Below, one piece after another: positions 47,588-55,618 of a stretch of 64,000 bases of DNA (within the stretch, counting starts at the first letter, position 1; each line of letters begins with the position of its first letter). The translations under genes and the position numbers were made by a program. The notes under the pieces were generated by a model that did not search any database, was not told the DNA's origin, and saw only the letters and a program-made list of their open reading frames with translations. Source of the stretch: Ruminococcus bicirculans (ex Wegman et al. 2014) (GTDB taxonomy: Bacteria > Bacillota > Clostridia > Oscillospirales > Ruminococcaceae); NCBI RefSeq assembly GCF_000723465.1, contig NZ_HF545616.1, positions 1,736,001-1,800,000 on the forward strand, read 5' to 3'.

Positions 47588-48331
47588 ATGTCAGGTCATT
47601 CAAAGTGGGAAAACATTAAAAGAAAAAAGGGTGCAACAGACGCTGCAAGAGCTAAGATATTTACAAAGATAGGCAGAGAGATCGCTGTTGTAGTTAAGCA
47701 GGGCGGTGCTGATCCTGCAGGTAACGCAAAGCTGAGAGATCTTATCGCAAAGGCTAAGTCAAACAACGTGCCTAACGATAATATCGATAGAATTATCAAA
47801 AAGGCAGCAGGCGACGGCGACAAGAACAGCTACGAGTCAATGGTATACGAGGGCTACGGTCCAAGCGGTGTTGCTGTTATCGTTGAGTGCCTTACAGACA
47901 ACAAGAACAGAACAGCAGGCGATATCCGTCACTTCTTCGACAAGTTCGGCGGAAACATGGGTACATCAGGCTGTGTATCTTTCATGTTCTCTGATGTTGG
48001 TACTGTTGTTATGGAGAACAACGGTGCTGACGAGGACAAGATAATGGAGGACTGCTTTGAGGCAGGCGCTGACGATTTCAACGTTGATGACGATGTTATC
48101 GAGATATCATGCGACCCTAATCAGGTTTCTTCTGTAAGAGAAGCTCTTGAGGGAATGGGTTACAAGGTACTTTCTGCCGAGGCTGAGAAAGTTCCTTCAA
48201 ACTACACAACTATCGAAGACGAGGACGCTATCAAAAAGATGGGTCTGCTTCTTGAGCATCTTGAGGACGATGACGACGTTCAGAACGTTTACCACAACTG
48301 GGAGAATATGCCGGTTGAAGAGGAAGAATAA
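47588..48331 (+). CDS. yebC: YebC/PmpR-family protein
   Basis: A 247-residue protein from the ATG at 47588 (AAGGAG upstream). The opening [32 protein letters not shown] and [30 protein letters not shown], plus [43 protein letters not shown] are signature of the family. Known as transcriptional regulators and, in recent work, ribosome-stall rescue factors. Confidence 0.95.
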   Translation: [247 protein letters not shown]

Positions 48332-48357
48332 TCAGGAAAATTTCTGACACTTTACTA

Positions 48358-48385
48358 TTGACATTTACATATAATGTGGTATAAT
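48358..48385 (+). promoter_or_regulatory. Promoter of the type III toxin-antitoxin locus
   Basis: TTGACA (48358-48363), 16-base spacer, TATAAT (48380-48385), 20 bases upstream of the first RNA repeat. Confidence 0.85.
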
Positions 48386-48392
48386 AGAATTA

Positions 48393-48552
48393 GAAAGATT
48401 TATTCTTTTAATAGGGGTTGCGAATCCGTCTAAAATCGCTTTAATAGAGGTCACAGAGCCTTTAAAAATACTGTTTTAATAGGGGTTGCGAATCCGTCTA
48501 AAATCGCTTTAATAGGTATTTAAAGGGTCAATTTGTTTTGACCCTTTATTTT
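48393..48552 (+). ncRNA. Type III antitoxin RNA (ToxI-like), repeat-bearing
   Basis: The transcript from the promoter would carry TTTAATAG-initiated units at 48407, 48440, 48475 and 48508 (spacings 33, 35, 33). Units 1 and 3 are identical through TTTTAATAGGGGTTGCG...AATCGC; unit 2 is diverged; unit 4 is partial. A terminator follows, then the toxin gene. Promoter, repeats, terminator and ToxN-type gene are the known type III arrangement, where the toxin nuclease cuts the repeats and is inhibited by the processed RNA. Confidence 0.88.
48406..48515 (+). repeat. Direct repeats of the antitoxin RNA
   Basis: The two 42-base blocks at 48406-48447 and 48474-48515 are identical, with period 68; an internal 33-35 base register is visible from the recurrent TTTAATAG. 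Confidence 0.9.
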
Positions 48553-48554
48553 TT
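48522..48554 (+). terminator. Intrinsic terminator between antitoxin RNA and toxin
   Basis: AAAGGGTCAA, loop TTTGTT, TTGACCCTTT then ATTTTTTG. Partial read-through would adjust the toxin to antitoxin ratio, as known in this system type. Confidence 0.88.
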
Positions 48555-48566
48555 GTATGGAGATGT

Positions 48567-49100
48567 ATGAACGTGCAGAAGTGGAAAATAATAAACAAGG
48601 ATTACCTTGACTATCTGAGAGAAAATTATGAGTCGAGGATACCAAGAACAGACTACGGAAATGATAAGCTGAAGCCGTTCTTTGGAGAGCTTATGCGTGT
48701 GGGTGACCTTGCATATGTGACGCAGGTATCTTCTGCAAAGCCAAGACACAATAAAATAAAGGCAAATATAGATTTTCAGAAAATAATACATAATGACGTG
48801 CTTATAGCTGTTGTAAATCTTAATTATATGTTCCCTGTGCCTGTGTCTGAAATGACAAACCTTGAATACGGAAAAATCGAGGAGTATGTTGATTTCAAAA
48901 ATGATACTGCCAAAAGCAAATACATTGACCTTCTGAAAAGAGAAATGAAATATATCAAAGAGCTTCCTCTTGAAAATAATGCACGCTCATTGTATGCTCT
49001 CAAATATGACAAGCCTGAACACGTAATATCAAAGCGTTGTTTTGATTTCAAAACATTGGAAAATGGTGCGCATAATTGGACGGAGAAGCTCATAAAATAA
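48567..49100 (+). CDS. ToxN/AbiQ-family type III toxin (endoribonuclease)
   Basis: A 177-residue protein matching the ToxN/AbiQ pattern: KIINKDYLDYLRENYESRIP, then KPFFGELMRVGDLAYVTQVSSAKPRHNKIKANIDFQKI, AVVNLNYMFPVPVSEM and KYIDLLKREMKYIKE. In ToxN-type enzymes the S/T-SxKxKH region and central residues cut RNA at the repeats. The SSAKPRH stretch aligns with SSPKxKH. Ribosome binding site GGAGAT. Such loci can abort phage infection; relevant to the prophage-bearing genome. Confidence 0.9.
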   Translation: MNVQKWKIINKDYLDYLRENYESRIPRTDYGNDKLKPFFGELMRVGDLAYVTQVSSAKPRHNKIKANIDFQKIIHNDVLIAVVNLNYMFPVPVSEMTNLEYGKIEEYVDFKNDTAKSKYIDLLKREMKYIKELPLENNARSLYALKYDKPEHVISKRCFDFKTLENGAHNWTEKLIK

Positions 49101-49114
49101 TCATGCAGATATGG

Positions 49115-49147
49115 GGGACTGACGCTTGCGGGGCGGCAGTCCCTTTT
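49115..49147 (+). terminator. Intrinsic terminator after the toxin gene
   Basis: GGGACTG ... CAGTCCC then TTTT; 15-base GC-rich loop. Confidence 0.75.
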
Positions 49148-49236
49148 AAGCTTTAAACGACGATTTTTCGGGGATTTTCGTGTTAAAATCGCTGAAAATC
49201 CTTGCAGCTTTGCGGTGCTGTTTGTAAGTTGTGCTA

Positions 49237-49265
49237 TTGACATAAAAGGGGTTATAGTATATAAT
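49237..49265 (+). promoter_or_regulatory. Promoter of the WG-repeat lipoprotein gene
   Basis: TTGACA (49237-49242), 17-base spacer, TATAAT (49260-49265). Confidence 0.82.
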
Positions 49266-49353
49266 AATCGTATGTGTAGATATTGCCCTGAAAAGATAAA
49301 AAATACAGATAATGGGCGATAAGGAAGAAGCAGAAAATGATAGGAGGAAACTT

Positions 49354-50664
49354 ATGAACAAGATTTTTTGTTCTGCTCTGACAGCCGTTGTTGCAGGTGC
49401 TATGCTTACAGGCTGTGCCATGCCTTGGGAAAAGGGTGCTGATGACGACGTTGCCCCTGGTGGTTATTCCTATACGGCTGACTCAAATTCAGAACAGAAA
49501 CAAGCTTATCGCTGGCTCATAGAGCCGACTATAAACGCCGATAATATCATTTCTTTTGACGGAAGTCAGGTCGACCCTAACAACGAAAAGAACACAGCTT
49601 ATGCCAACTATTCTGTTATCAGACAGAATGGCAAATATGGCATTATAGACTACAGCGGAAACATGGTAGTGCCTGCGGAATATGACGATTACTACACCTG
49701 CTGGTGCGGAGAGGTCACGCTTTTCAATATTATAAATGAAAAGAATGATGAATATGAGTATTGCAGTATCGACAGCTCGAATCAGGTAGTATACTATGCG
49801 GCGGAACATCATGACAGCTCACCGAAATATTACTGGAACAGCAATGAGGAAAAGATCTATGTAAAGGACGCTGACGAAGAACAGGGCGAAGAATACACTG
49901 GCAAAAAGGCTGTTGTGGTATGTGAAGCTGACGTGAAAAAGTCTGACAATGGTTTTTATGACATTTCTCCTGTGAGCGAACCGCTTTACGGGCTTGCTAA
50001 AAAGGACAAGCTTATACTTGATATGCAGTACACTGATTTCTATGCCCCTGCATACAAAGGCGCAGGACTTACCTGCATCGCCTTTGAGAACGATGAAGGC
50101 AAGTGGGGATATGTTGGTTCTGACGGCAAGACTATAATCGACTTCAAGTGCGACGGTGACATGAGTGCCTATTGCGGAAAGGTGATAGATGACGAGATGG
50201 CAGTTCATCCTTATCTTTTCACTGACGATTATCTGCCGGTATCCATAGATTCATCATATGGTTATTATGACATAGACGGCAACTGTATCGTAAAGCCAGG
50301 CGAGTTCGATCAGGCAAGACCTGCTCACAACGGCAAGGCATGGGTAATGAAGTCTGGAAAATGGGGCGTTATAGCATTCGGTGACGCACCTGTGGAGGAG
50401 GACTCATCAGAGGAAGAGACCACCACAACTACGACCACCACAAGCTACATCACCACGACCACAACTTCAAAGACCACCACAACAACTTCGGTTTCAACTG
50501 AAACGAAAAAAGCAACTGAAACTACTCCATCTTTGACACAGCCAAGTGAAACCACTGAGGTGTCAACGAACACGGAAACTGTTACAGAAACAGTAACGGA
50601 GCCTGTTACGGAAACTGATCCGCCTGCTCCTGAGCCTGAGCCTGAGCCGACACCTGAACAATAA
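49354..50664 (+). CDS. WG-repeat lipoprotein with Thr- and Pro/Glu-rich linker
   Basis: A 436-residue secreted protein. Lipobox LTGC with Cys at 21 after a short signal peptide. The body has WG-type beta repeats (KYGIIDYSGNMVVPAEYDDY, KWGYVGSDGKTIIDF, GYYDIDGNCIVKPGEF, SGKWGVIAF). A long Thr-rich then Pro/Glu-rich tail (TTTTTTTSYITTTTTSK, PEPEPEPTPE) is the kind of linker common in Ruminococcus secreted proteins. The ATG at 49354 has GGAGGAAACTT. Function unknown; cell-wall or substrate binding is a reasonable guess. Confidence 0.85.
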   Translation: MNKIFCSALTAVVAGAMLTGCAMPWEKGADDDVAPGGYSYTADSNSEQKQAYRWLIEPTINADNIISFDGSQVDPNNEKNTAYANYSVIRQNGKYGIIDYSGNMVVPAEYDDYYTCWCGEVTLFNIINEKNDEYEYCSIDSSNQVVYYAAEHHDSSPKYYWNSNEEKIYVKDADEEQGEEYTGKKAVVVCEADVKKSDNGFYDISPVSEPLYGLAKKDKLILDMQYTDFYAPAYKGAGLTCIAFENDEGKWGYVGSDGKTIIDFKCDGDMSAYCGKVIDDEMAVHPYLFTDDYLPVSIDSSYGYYDIDGNCIVKPGEFDQARPAHNGKAWVMKSGKWGVIAFGDAPVEEDSSEEETTTTTTTTSYITTTTTSKTTTTTSVSTETKKATETTPSLTQPSETTEVSTNTETVTETVTEPVTETDPPAPEPEPEPTPEQ

Positions 50665-50674
50665 TAAGAATATA

Positions 50675-50711
50675 AACGGCGTTATCCCACTTTGGGGTAC
50701 GCCGTTTTTTT
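50675..50711 (+). terminator. Intrinsic terminator after the WG-repeat gene
   Basis: AACGGCGT ... ACGCCGTT followed by TTTTTT. Confidence 0.85.
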
Positions 50712-50765
50712 GGTGCATGAATATGTGCGGATATTGAAAATGCGTGCATAAACAAAGCATCGAAA

Positions 50766-50813
50766 GCGGGACGTCGTATTTCTGCAAAGCAGAAATTGCG
50801 CCGCTCCCCTACA
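50766..50813 (-). repeat. TTTCTG-family TGTAGGGG palindromic repeat, inverted copy
   Basis: Reverse complement of the 34134 copy with few differences: ends CCGCTCCCCTACA; hairpin TTTCTGCAAAGCAGAAA. Confidence 0.75.
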
Positions 50814-50853
50814 TGGTTTGTGCGTTTTTAATATATTTTTTTTGCTATACAAA

Positions 50854-50886
50854 AAAAGCTCTGCCGAAACAGAGCTTTTATTTTTT
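50854..50886. terminator. Bidirectional intrinsic terminator
   Basis: AAAAGCTCTG, loop CCGAAA, CAGAGCTTTT with T-runs on both sides; serves the LCP gene on the minus strand. Confidence 0.85.
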
Positions 50887-52321
50887 ACTGGTTATATATA
50901 TCTTTCCTGAGAAGTGCTTTGCAGACTTCAAAATCCACTTCGAGAATTGATTGACCGTCAGATGATGTGCCATATGAATAGGAATCATCATCAGGTATTC
51001 TCATGGACTTTATCTCGTAATTCATGGAGAATATCGCCTTATAGGTAAGAGCAAAAAGCTGTGTCTGGGACATATTGGTTGTAAGATGTGACATTGATGC
51101 TTTTGCGAACTTGTCTATAGTCAGCGGATCTGAGCTTTTCGCCTTTTCGATTATCTTTGTGATAACTGTTCTCTGGCGTTCTGTTCGCTGGAAATCTGCG
51201 TTGCCAACATATCTAAGTCTTGCATAGGCAAGTGCCTGATTGCCGTTTACAAGAAGCTTCTTTCCGCCCTTATCAAGATAGTCTGTACCCTTTTTATTGC
51301 CAAGAAGCTTGTTTTGCTCTGCCATTGGAGGCTTCATGCCCTCGGCCTCTTCATCGGAAATGTCAAGCTCGATACCGCCAACTGCGTCAACGATATCAAC
51401 GAATGACAGAAAGTCGATATAAACATAATCGTCAACGGCAATATCAAAATTATACTCTATGGTATCCATAAGAAGCTCTGCACCGCCGTAAACATACGCT
51501 GCATTGAGCTTTGACCATGTGTCTATATCATTTCCGTCAGCGTCAATGCCCTTGATATTCACATACATATCACGCATGAAAGAGGTCATTGTTATCTCTT
51601 TTGTGGTGCTGTTAATTGAGAGAAGTATCATAGAGTCTGTTCTGCCACGCTCGTCAGCGTTTCTTGTATCAGAGCCTATAAGCAGGATATTTCGTACATC
51701 AGAGCTGTTCATGGAAGCATCTGTGTTCGTTCGCTGACCTCTTTGCACCTTGTTCACCATGCCTATGTATCGCCATATAAGCACGTTCGCCAATATGAAA
51801 ACCACCAAAAGTATGATGATAAGCACCTTGAAAAAGGTTTTTATAGGATGTCTTTTTTTATTTTCCACTTTGTTTTTACATTTTTTGTTCGTCTGATCGT
51901 TACGGCTTTTATTATTTTTGCCAAATTGCAGGTCATTATTTCGTCTTTGGGCTGAGGTCTTGTTGCTTTTTGCCGACTTGCCTGAACCTCTCTGCTTGCT
52001 CTGTCCGTTCTGTGGACGTGACGTTTGTCTGCTCTGTGTCTGCCGTCTTGGAGTGCTTTCTCTGTATGAGCCTGAGTGATCTGATGATGAACGGCTTCCC
52101 TGCCCGTATGACTGAGCTGTACCCTGTGTATGATCATCAGGGTAGCCAGCGTCATAGTAATCGTCAAAGTCGTTCACGCCCTCGTCTATTTGCTGAACAC
52201 GCTGTCCGCCAGCACCGCTTATGCGATTGAACTCGTCAAGCTGTCGCTGATATTCCTGTTCGTAGTAGTCCTGAGGCTTATTATCGTTTGTGTAGTTTTG
52301 TTGTCTGTCTTTATTAGCCAC
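50885..52321 (-). CDS. LytR-CpsA-Psr (LCP) family protein with long basic cytoplasmic N-terminus
   Basis: A 478-residue protein. Residues 1-160 are cytoplasmic, Gln/Ser/Arg/Lys-rich and unusually long; a membrane segment spans about 163-185. The LCP domain follows (NILLIGSDTRNADERGRTDSMILLSINSTTKEITMTSFMRDMYVNI, DYVYIDFLSFVDIVDAVGGIELDISDEEAEGM, ALAYARLRYVGNADFQRTERQRTVI), which attaches glycopolymers to peptidoglycan. No cluster of teichoic acid genes is adjacent. Confidence 0.92.
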   Translation of the reverse strand: MANKDRQQNYTNDNKPQDYYEQEYQRQLDEFNRISGAGGQRVQQIDEGVNDFDDYYDAGYPDDHTQGTAQSYGQGSRSSSDHSGSYRESTPRRQTQSRQTSRPQNGQSKQRGSGKSAKSNKTSAQRRNNDLQFGKNNKSRNDQTNKKCKNKVENKKRHPIKTFFKVLIIILLVVFILANVLIWRYIGMVNKVQRGQRTNTDASMNSSDVRNILLIGSDTRNADERGRTDSMILLSINSTTKEITMTSFMRDMYVNIKGIDADGNDIDTWSKLNAAYVYGGAELLMDTIEYNFDIAVDDYVYIDFLSFVDIVDAVGGIELDISDEEAEGMKPPMAEQNKLLGNKKGTDYLDKGGKKLLVNGNQALAYARLRYVGNADFQRTERQRTVITKIIEKAKSSDPLTIDKFAKASMSHLTTNMSQTQLFALTYKAIFSMNYEIKSMRIPDDDSYSYGTSSDGQSILEVDFEVCKALLRKDIYNQ

Positions 52322-52393
52322 CTGACTGCACCTCCGTTCATTTTTACAATACCAATATTATAGTACATATCAGGCTTATTGTCAATGACAGAA

Positions 52394-52428
52394 AAAAAGG
52401 CGGAGCTTTTTCCAGCGTCCGCCTTTTT
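52394..52428 (-). terminator. Terminator after the Zn/Cd ATPase operon
   Basis: AAAAAGGCGGA ... TCCGCCTTTTT, 11-bp stem with T-runs both ways; lies between the ATPase stop and the LCP start on the minus strand. Confidence 0.8.
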
Positions 52429-52450
52429 ATTTTTACGTTGTTGTGGAGAA

Positions 52451-52476
52451 GCGGGCGAATAGTGTTCGCCCCTACA
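52451..52476 (-). repeat. GGCGAAT/GTTCGCC-type palindromic repeat
   Basis: GCGGGCGAATAGTGTTCGCC then CCTACA. Same family as at 34081 and 34363. Confidence 0.7.
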
Positions 52477-52520
52477 AGCCAATGCCGTTTTTATGGGCAT
52501 TTGCAGGTCTACACATAGCC

Positions 52521-54854
52521 TTATTTTATTCTGCTGCTTCTTAGGGCATTGAGGATAGCTATTACGGCTACGCCAACGTCTGCGAATACCGCAAGCCACA
52601 TTCCTGCAAGTCCCAATGCACCGAATATAAGCACAAGGGCTTTTACTCCAAGGGCAAAAATTATATTCTCTCTTACTATTGTCATAGTCTTTCGGGATAT
52701 CTTTACTGCGTCTTCTATGCTTGACGGATCGTCGTTCATAAGCACAACGTCTGCGGCTTCAATGGCAATATCTGAGCCTAAGCCACCCATTGCGATACCG
52801 ATATCGGCTCTTGCGATAACAGGTGCGTCATTTATTCCGTCCCCTGCGAATGCAACAAGTCTGCGGTCGGGGTCTTTTATAAGCTGTTCGACCTTTTCAA
52901 CCTTGTTTTCAGGGAGAAGCTCACTGAAGAATGTTTTTATGCCCACTTTCTTTGCCACCTTTTCGGCGGTATCTTTCTTATCCCCTGTGAGGAGGACAGT
53001 TTCAACGCCAAGCTCTCTAAGTCTTGAAACGGCTGTGGCGGAGGTTTCTTTTATTTCGTCGCCAAGGAGTATCTCGCCTATGAACTTGCCGTCAAGGGCA
53101 ACATAAACTGCCGTTGCAGAGTCTTCTGAGCTTTGTGCGGCAATGCCGTTTGTTTCAAGAAGTGCTTTCTTTCCGCAAAGTATCTCCTTGCCGTCAAGCT
53201 TTGCTCTTACGCCGTTTCCTGCTATCTCTTCAACATCAGAAAGTCTTGCACCGTCTATTTCCTTGCCGTATCTCTGCACTATGGAGATACCGATAGGGTG
53301 AGTTGACATACTTTCTGCATATGCGGCGGCTTCAAGGAGGATATCCTGTGAAACGCCCTGTGGGTTTACACTGAGGACAGTGAACTTGCCCTTTGTGAGC
53401 GTACCTGTTTTATCAACTGCGAGAGTTTTGCACTTCGCCATTGTTTCGAGATTTTTTGCGCCTTTGATAAGGATACCCTTTTTAGAAGCTCCGCCTATTC
53501 CTGCGAAGAACGAAAGAGGCACTGAGATAACAAGTGCGCATGGGCAGGATATTACAAGGAACAGAAGTCCTCTATAGAGCCATTTTGAGAACTGGTCAAA
53601 GCCCAGAATGAAGCTTGGTATAAACACGAGTGCAAGTGCAGCAATTACTACCGCAGGGGTATAAACTCTTGCAAAACGTGTGATGAACTTTTCGGTCTTG
53701 GCTTTTCTTTCGCTGGAGTTTTGCACCATATCGAGAATTTTCGACACTGCAGACTCGTGGAAGGTATTTGTGACCCGAACTTTGAGAAGTCCTCTCAGGT
53801 TTGTTGAGCCACTGAGGACGCTGTCCCCTGCTTTGACCTCGACCGGAAGAAACTCACCGGTAAGTGCTGATGTATCAAGCTCTGATTCGCCTTCTGTTAC
53901 GATACCGTCAAGAGGTATTCTCTCGCCTGTTTTTACGGCGATCATCTCGTCCTTGAGGATATCCTCAGGAGGAAGCTCGTATGTTTTGCCGTTTCTTACA
54001 ACTGTTACAGACTCAGGCTTAAGCTCCATAAGCTTTGTGATAGATTTTCTTGACTTCTCTACTGCGATATTCTGGAAAAGCTCACCCACCTGGAAGAACA
54101 GCATAACGGCTGCACCCTCACGGAAATCTTTAAGTGCAAATGCGCCCACTGTTGCGATAGTCATGAGCAGAGATTCGTCAAAAGCCTCGCCTTTAACAAG
54201 GTTTCTTACAGCGGCGATAACAACGTCAAGACCTGCGATAAGGTAAGCAACTATTGCAAGGCCTGCACTGAGATACTCACATACAGTGCCGCTTCCAAGC
54301 TTATCCAAAAGCATTGATGCGATAAAGAACACGATAGCCACAGAGAGCTTGACTATCTCGCCCTTATGGTCATTCACAGGCTCTTCCTCTGCTGTCTGAG
54401 CACCATAATCCTTAACAGTAACGTCAGGCTCAAGCTGATGGACGGTATCCTCTATCATGATACGCAGGTCGGGATTAGAGCCGTCTGTTTTGACAGTAAG
54501 TTTTTTGCTGATAAAATCGACGTTTGATGAAATAACGCCTGCAAGCTCACCCACACGGTTTGCTATCTTTTCACCGCAGTTAGGGCAATCGAGATCCTCC
54601 AGCTTCAGATAGAGAGTTTTCTCAGCGCAATCGCCAAGCTCTTTCACGCTAACGTCAGGTTCAAGCTTATGGACGACATTTTCTATCTCGGTAAAGAGGG
54701 CGTTTTTATCGCCGTCAAAATCAACTGTGAGCTTTTTATTGATAAAGTCAAGGTTAGAGCTTTTAACGCCTGAAAGCTCGCCCACACGTTTCTCGATCTT
54801 TTCCGAACAATGAGGACAATCGAGTTCCTTAAGAAGCAAAGTCATTTTACTCAT
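52521..54854 (-). CDS. Zn/Cd-type P1B ATPase with two N-terminal metal-binding domains
   Basis: A 777-residue metal-transporting P-type ATPase. Two HMA-like domains, near residues 3-70 (DCPHC) and 80-150 (DCPNC), with the CxxC metal site. Membrane helices carry CPC in VISCPCALVISVPLS, the P1B-2 (Zn/Cd/Pb) type. Phosphorylation site DKTGTLTKG, HP locus STHPIG, and GDGINDAPVIARADIG hinge. The ArsR-family gene directly upstream supports metal-responsive control. Confidence 0.93.
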   Translation of the reverse strand: MSKMTLLLKELDCPHCSEKIEKRVGELSGVKSSNLDFINKKLTVDFDGDKNALFTEIENVVHKLEPDVSVKELGDCAEKTLYLKLEDLDCPNCGEKIANRVGELAGVISSNVDFISKKLTVKTDGSNPDLRIMIEDTVHQLEPDVTVKDYGAQTAEEEPVNDHKGEIVKLSVAIVFFIASMLLDKLGSGTVCEYLSAGLAIVAYLIAGLDVVIAAVRNLVKGEAFDESLLMTIATVGAFALKDFREGAAVMLFFQVGELFQNIAVEKSRKSITKLMELKPESVTVVRNGKTYELPPEDILKDEMIAVKTGERIPLDGIVTEGESELDTSALTGEFLPVEVKAGDSVLSGSTNLRGLLKVRVTNTFHESAVSKILDMVQNSSERKAKTEKFITRFARVYTPAVVIAALALVFIPSFILGFDQFSKWLYRGLLFLVISCPCALVISVPLSFFAGIGGASKKGILIKGAKNLETMAKCKTLAVDKTGTLTKGKFTVLSVNPQGVSQDILLEAAAYAESMSTHPIGISIVQRYGKEIDGARLSDVEEIAGNGVRAKLDGKEILCGKKALLETNGIAAQSSEDSATAVYVALDGKFIGEILLGDEIKETSATAVSRLRELGVETVLLTGDKKDTAEKVAKKVGIKTFFSELLPENKVEKVEQLIKDPDRRLVAFAGDGINDAPVIARADIGIAMGGLGSDIAIEAADVVLMNDDPSSIEDAVKISRKTMTIVRENIIFALGVKALVLIFGALGLAGMWLAVFADVGVAVIAILNALRSSRIK

Positions 54855-54893
54855 TTCACATTCTCCTATACTACAAAAAACAGATCACTTTCT

Positions 54894-55259
54894 TTACTCG
54901 CTGATATGCTCGATACCCATATTGAGTATGACAGCGACGTGTTCATCGGAAACTGAATAATAGACTGTTTTTCCCTCACGTCTATACTTCACAAGTCTGG
55001 CCTGCTTAAGCACTCTGAGCTGATGCGAGATAGCTGACTGTGACATTTCCAACAGCTCTGCGATATCGCACACGCACATTTCATCCTTTATAAGGGTAAA
55101 GAGTATTTTCACTCTTGTTTGGTCGCCAAGGACTTTGAAAAGCTCTGCCACGTCATATATCTCCTCCTCAACGGGCATTGTTTTCCCTATTTCCTCCATT
55201 TTCTCTATATTCTTTCCTCCGCACTGTTTATGCTCATGCTTTACTGTATTCTCGCTCAT
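54894..55259 (-). CDS. ArsR/SmtB-family metal sensor
   Basis: A 121-residue winged helix (VAELFKVLGDQTRVKILFTLIKDE..CDIAELLEMSQSAISHQLRVLKQARLVKYRREGKTVYY). Two candidate metal sites are visible: MCVCD (Cys62, Cys64) as in the alpha-3 site of CadC, with an N-terminal HEHKQC segment, and DEHVAVILNMGIEHISE (Asp105, His107, His118, Glu121) as in the alpha-5 zinc site of SmtB/CzrA. It precedes the P-type ATPase gene by 39 bases. Start ATG at 55259 with GGAGAG upstream. Confidence 0.92.
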   Translation of the reverse strand: MSENTVKHEHKQCGGKNIEKMEEIGKTMPVEEEIYDVAELFKVLGDQTRVKILFTLIKDEMCVCDIAELLEMSQSAISHQLRVLKQARLVKYRREGKTVYYSVSDEHVAVILNMGIEHISE

Positions 55260-55323
55260 TTATTTTCGCTCTCCTTTTCTTATTATTGTTTTAGTATATT
55301 CGATATGGGTCATTTCAATTCAT

Positions 55324-55345
55324 CATATGAATAACTGTTCATATG
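55324..55345 (-). promoter_or_regulatory. ArsR-family operator
   Basis: CATATGAA-TAACTG-TTCATATG, 8-bp perfect arms around 6 bases, the classic 12-2-12-like layout of ArsR/SmtB sites. It lies just after the -10 box, so binding would block initiation. Confidence 0.8.
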
Positions 55346-55348
55346 TTT

Positions 55349-55376
55349 ATTATATCATATATTCATGTTTTGTCAA
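55349..55376 (-). promoter_or_regulatory. Promoter of the arsR-type/ATPase operon
   Basis: On the minus strand TTGACA (55376-55371), 16-base spacer, TATAAT (55354-55349). Confidence 0.82.
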
Positions 55377-55449
55377 GGGGGTTTTGAAAATTTTTTTGCA
55401 TTTTTCTTAGGCAGTGAACTCTAGTGTCATAAAAGTGTCTATAATATAG

Positions 55450-55602
55450 AAGAAAGCCGTCCTGATCTCTCAGAACGGCTTTCAAAGCAATGGTTATTTG
55501 GCAGGCGTGGCGTTCTCCTGCATCTCTCGGGTTTCCCCTGTCGGTACCAGCGGCGTGTGGATGCCACGAAATTTTCCACCTCAAATAACCCTCTTATCTT
55601 AT
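55450..55602 (-). ncRNA. Candidate orphan structured RNA with own promoter and terminator
   Basis: On the minus strand TTTACA (55635-55630), 17-base spacer and TATAAT (55612-55607) would start near 55600. The predicted transcript closes with GGTTATTTG/CAAATAACC (9 bp, 55492-55500 with 55582-55590) around an 81-base centre with a GGG-GAAA-CCC tetraloop hairpin and GCATC/GATGC pairing, and ends at GAAAGCCGTTCTGA-GAGA-TCAGGACGGCTTTC. No coding frame fits. I considered 6S-like, SRP-like and T-box RNA and could match none by sequence; 6S is the best size match. Confidence 0.6.
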
Positions 55603-55618
55603 TCATATTATAGCATAT

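Noticed and set aside
48406-48515. CRISPR-like array
   Set aside because: Only two identical 42-base blocks with an alternating 33/35 spacing, and a ToxN-type gene follows; no cas genes seen.
55450-55602. T-box leader or SRP RNA
   Set aside because: The T-box AGGGTGGNACCGCG sequence and the SRP GGAAG-type tetraloop motif are absent.
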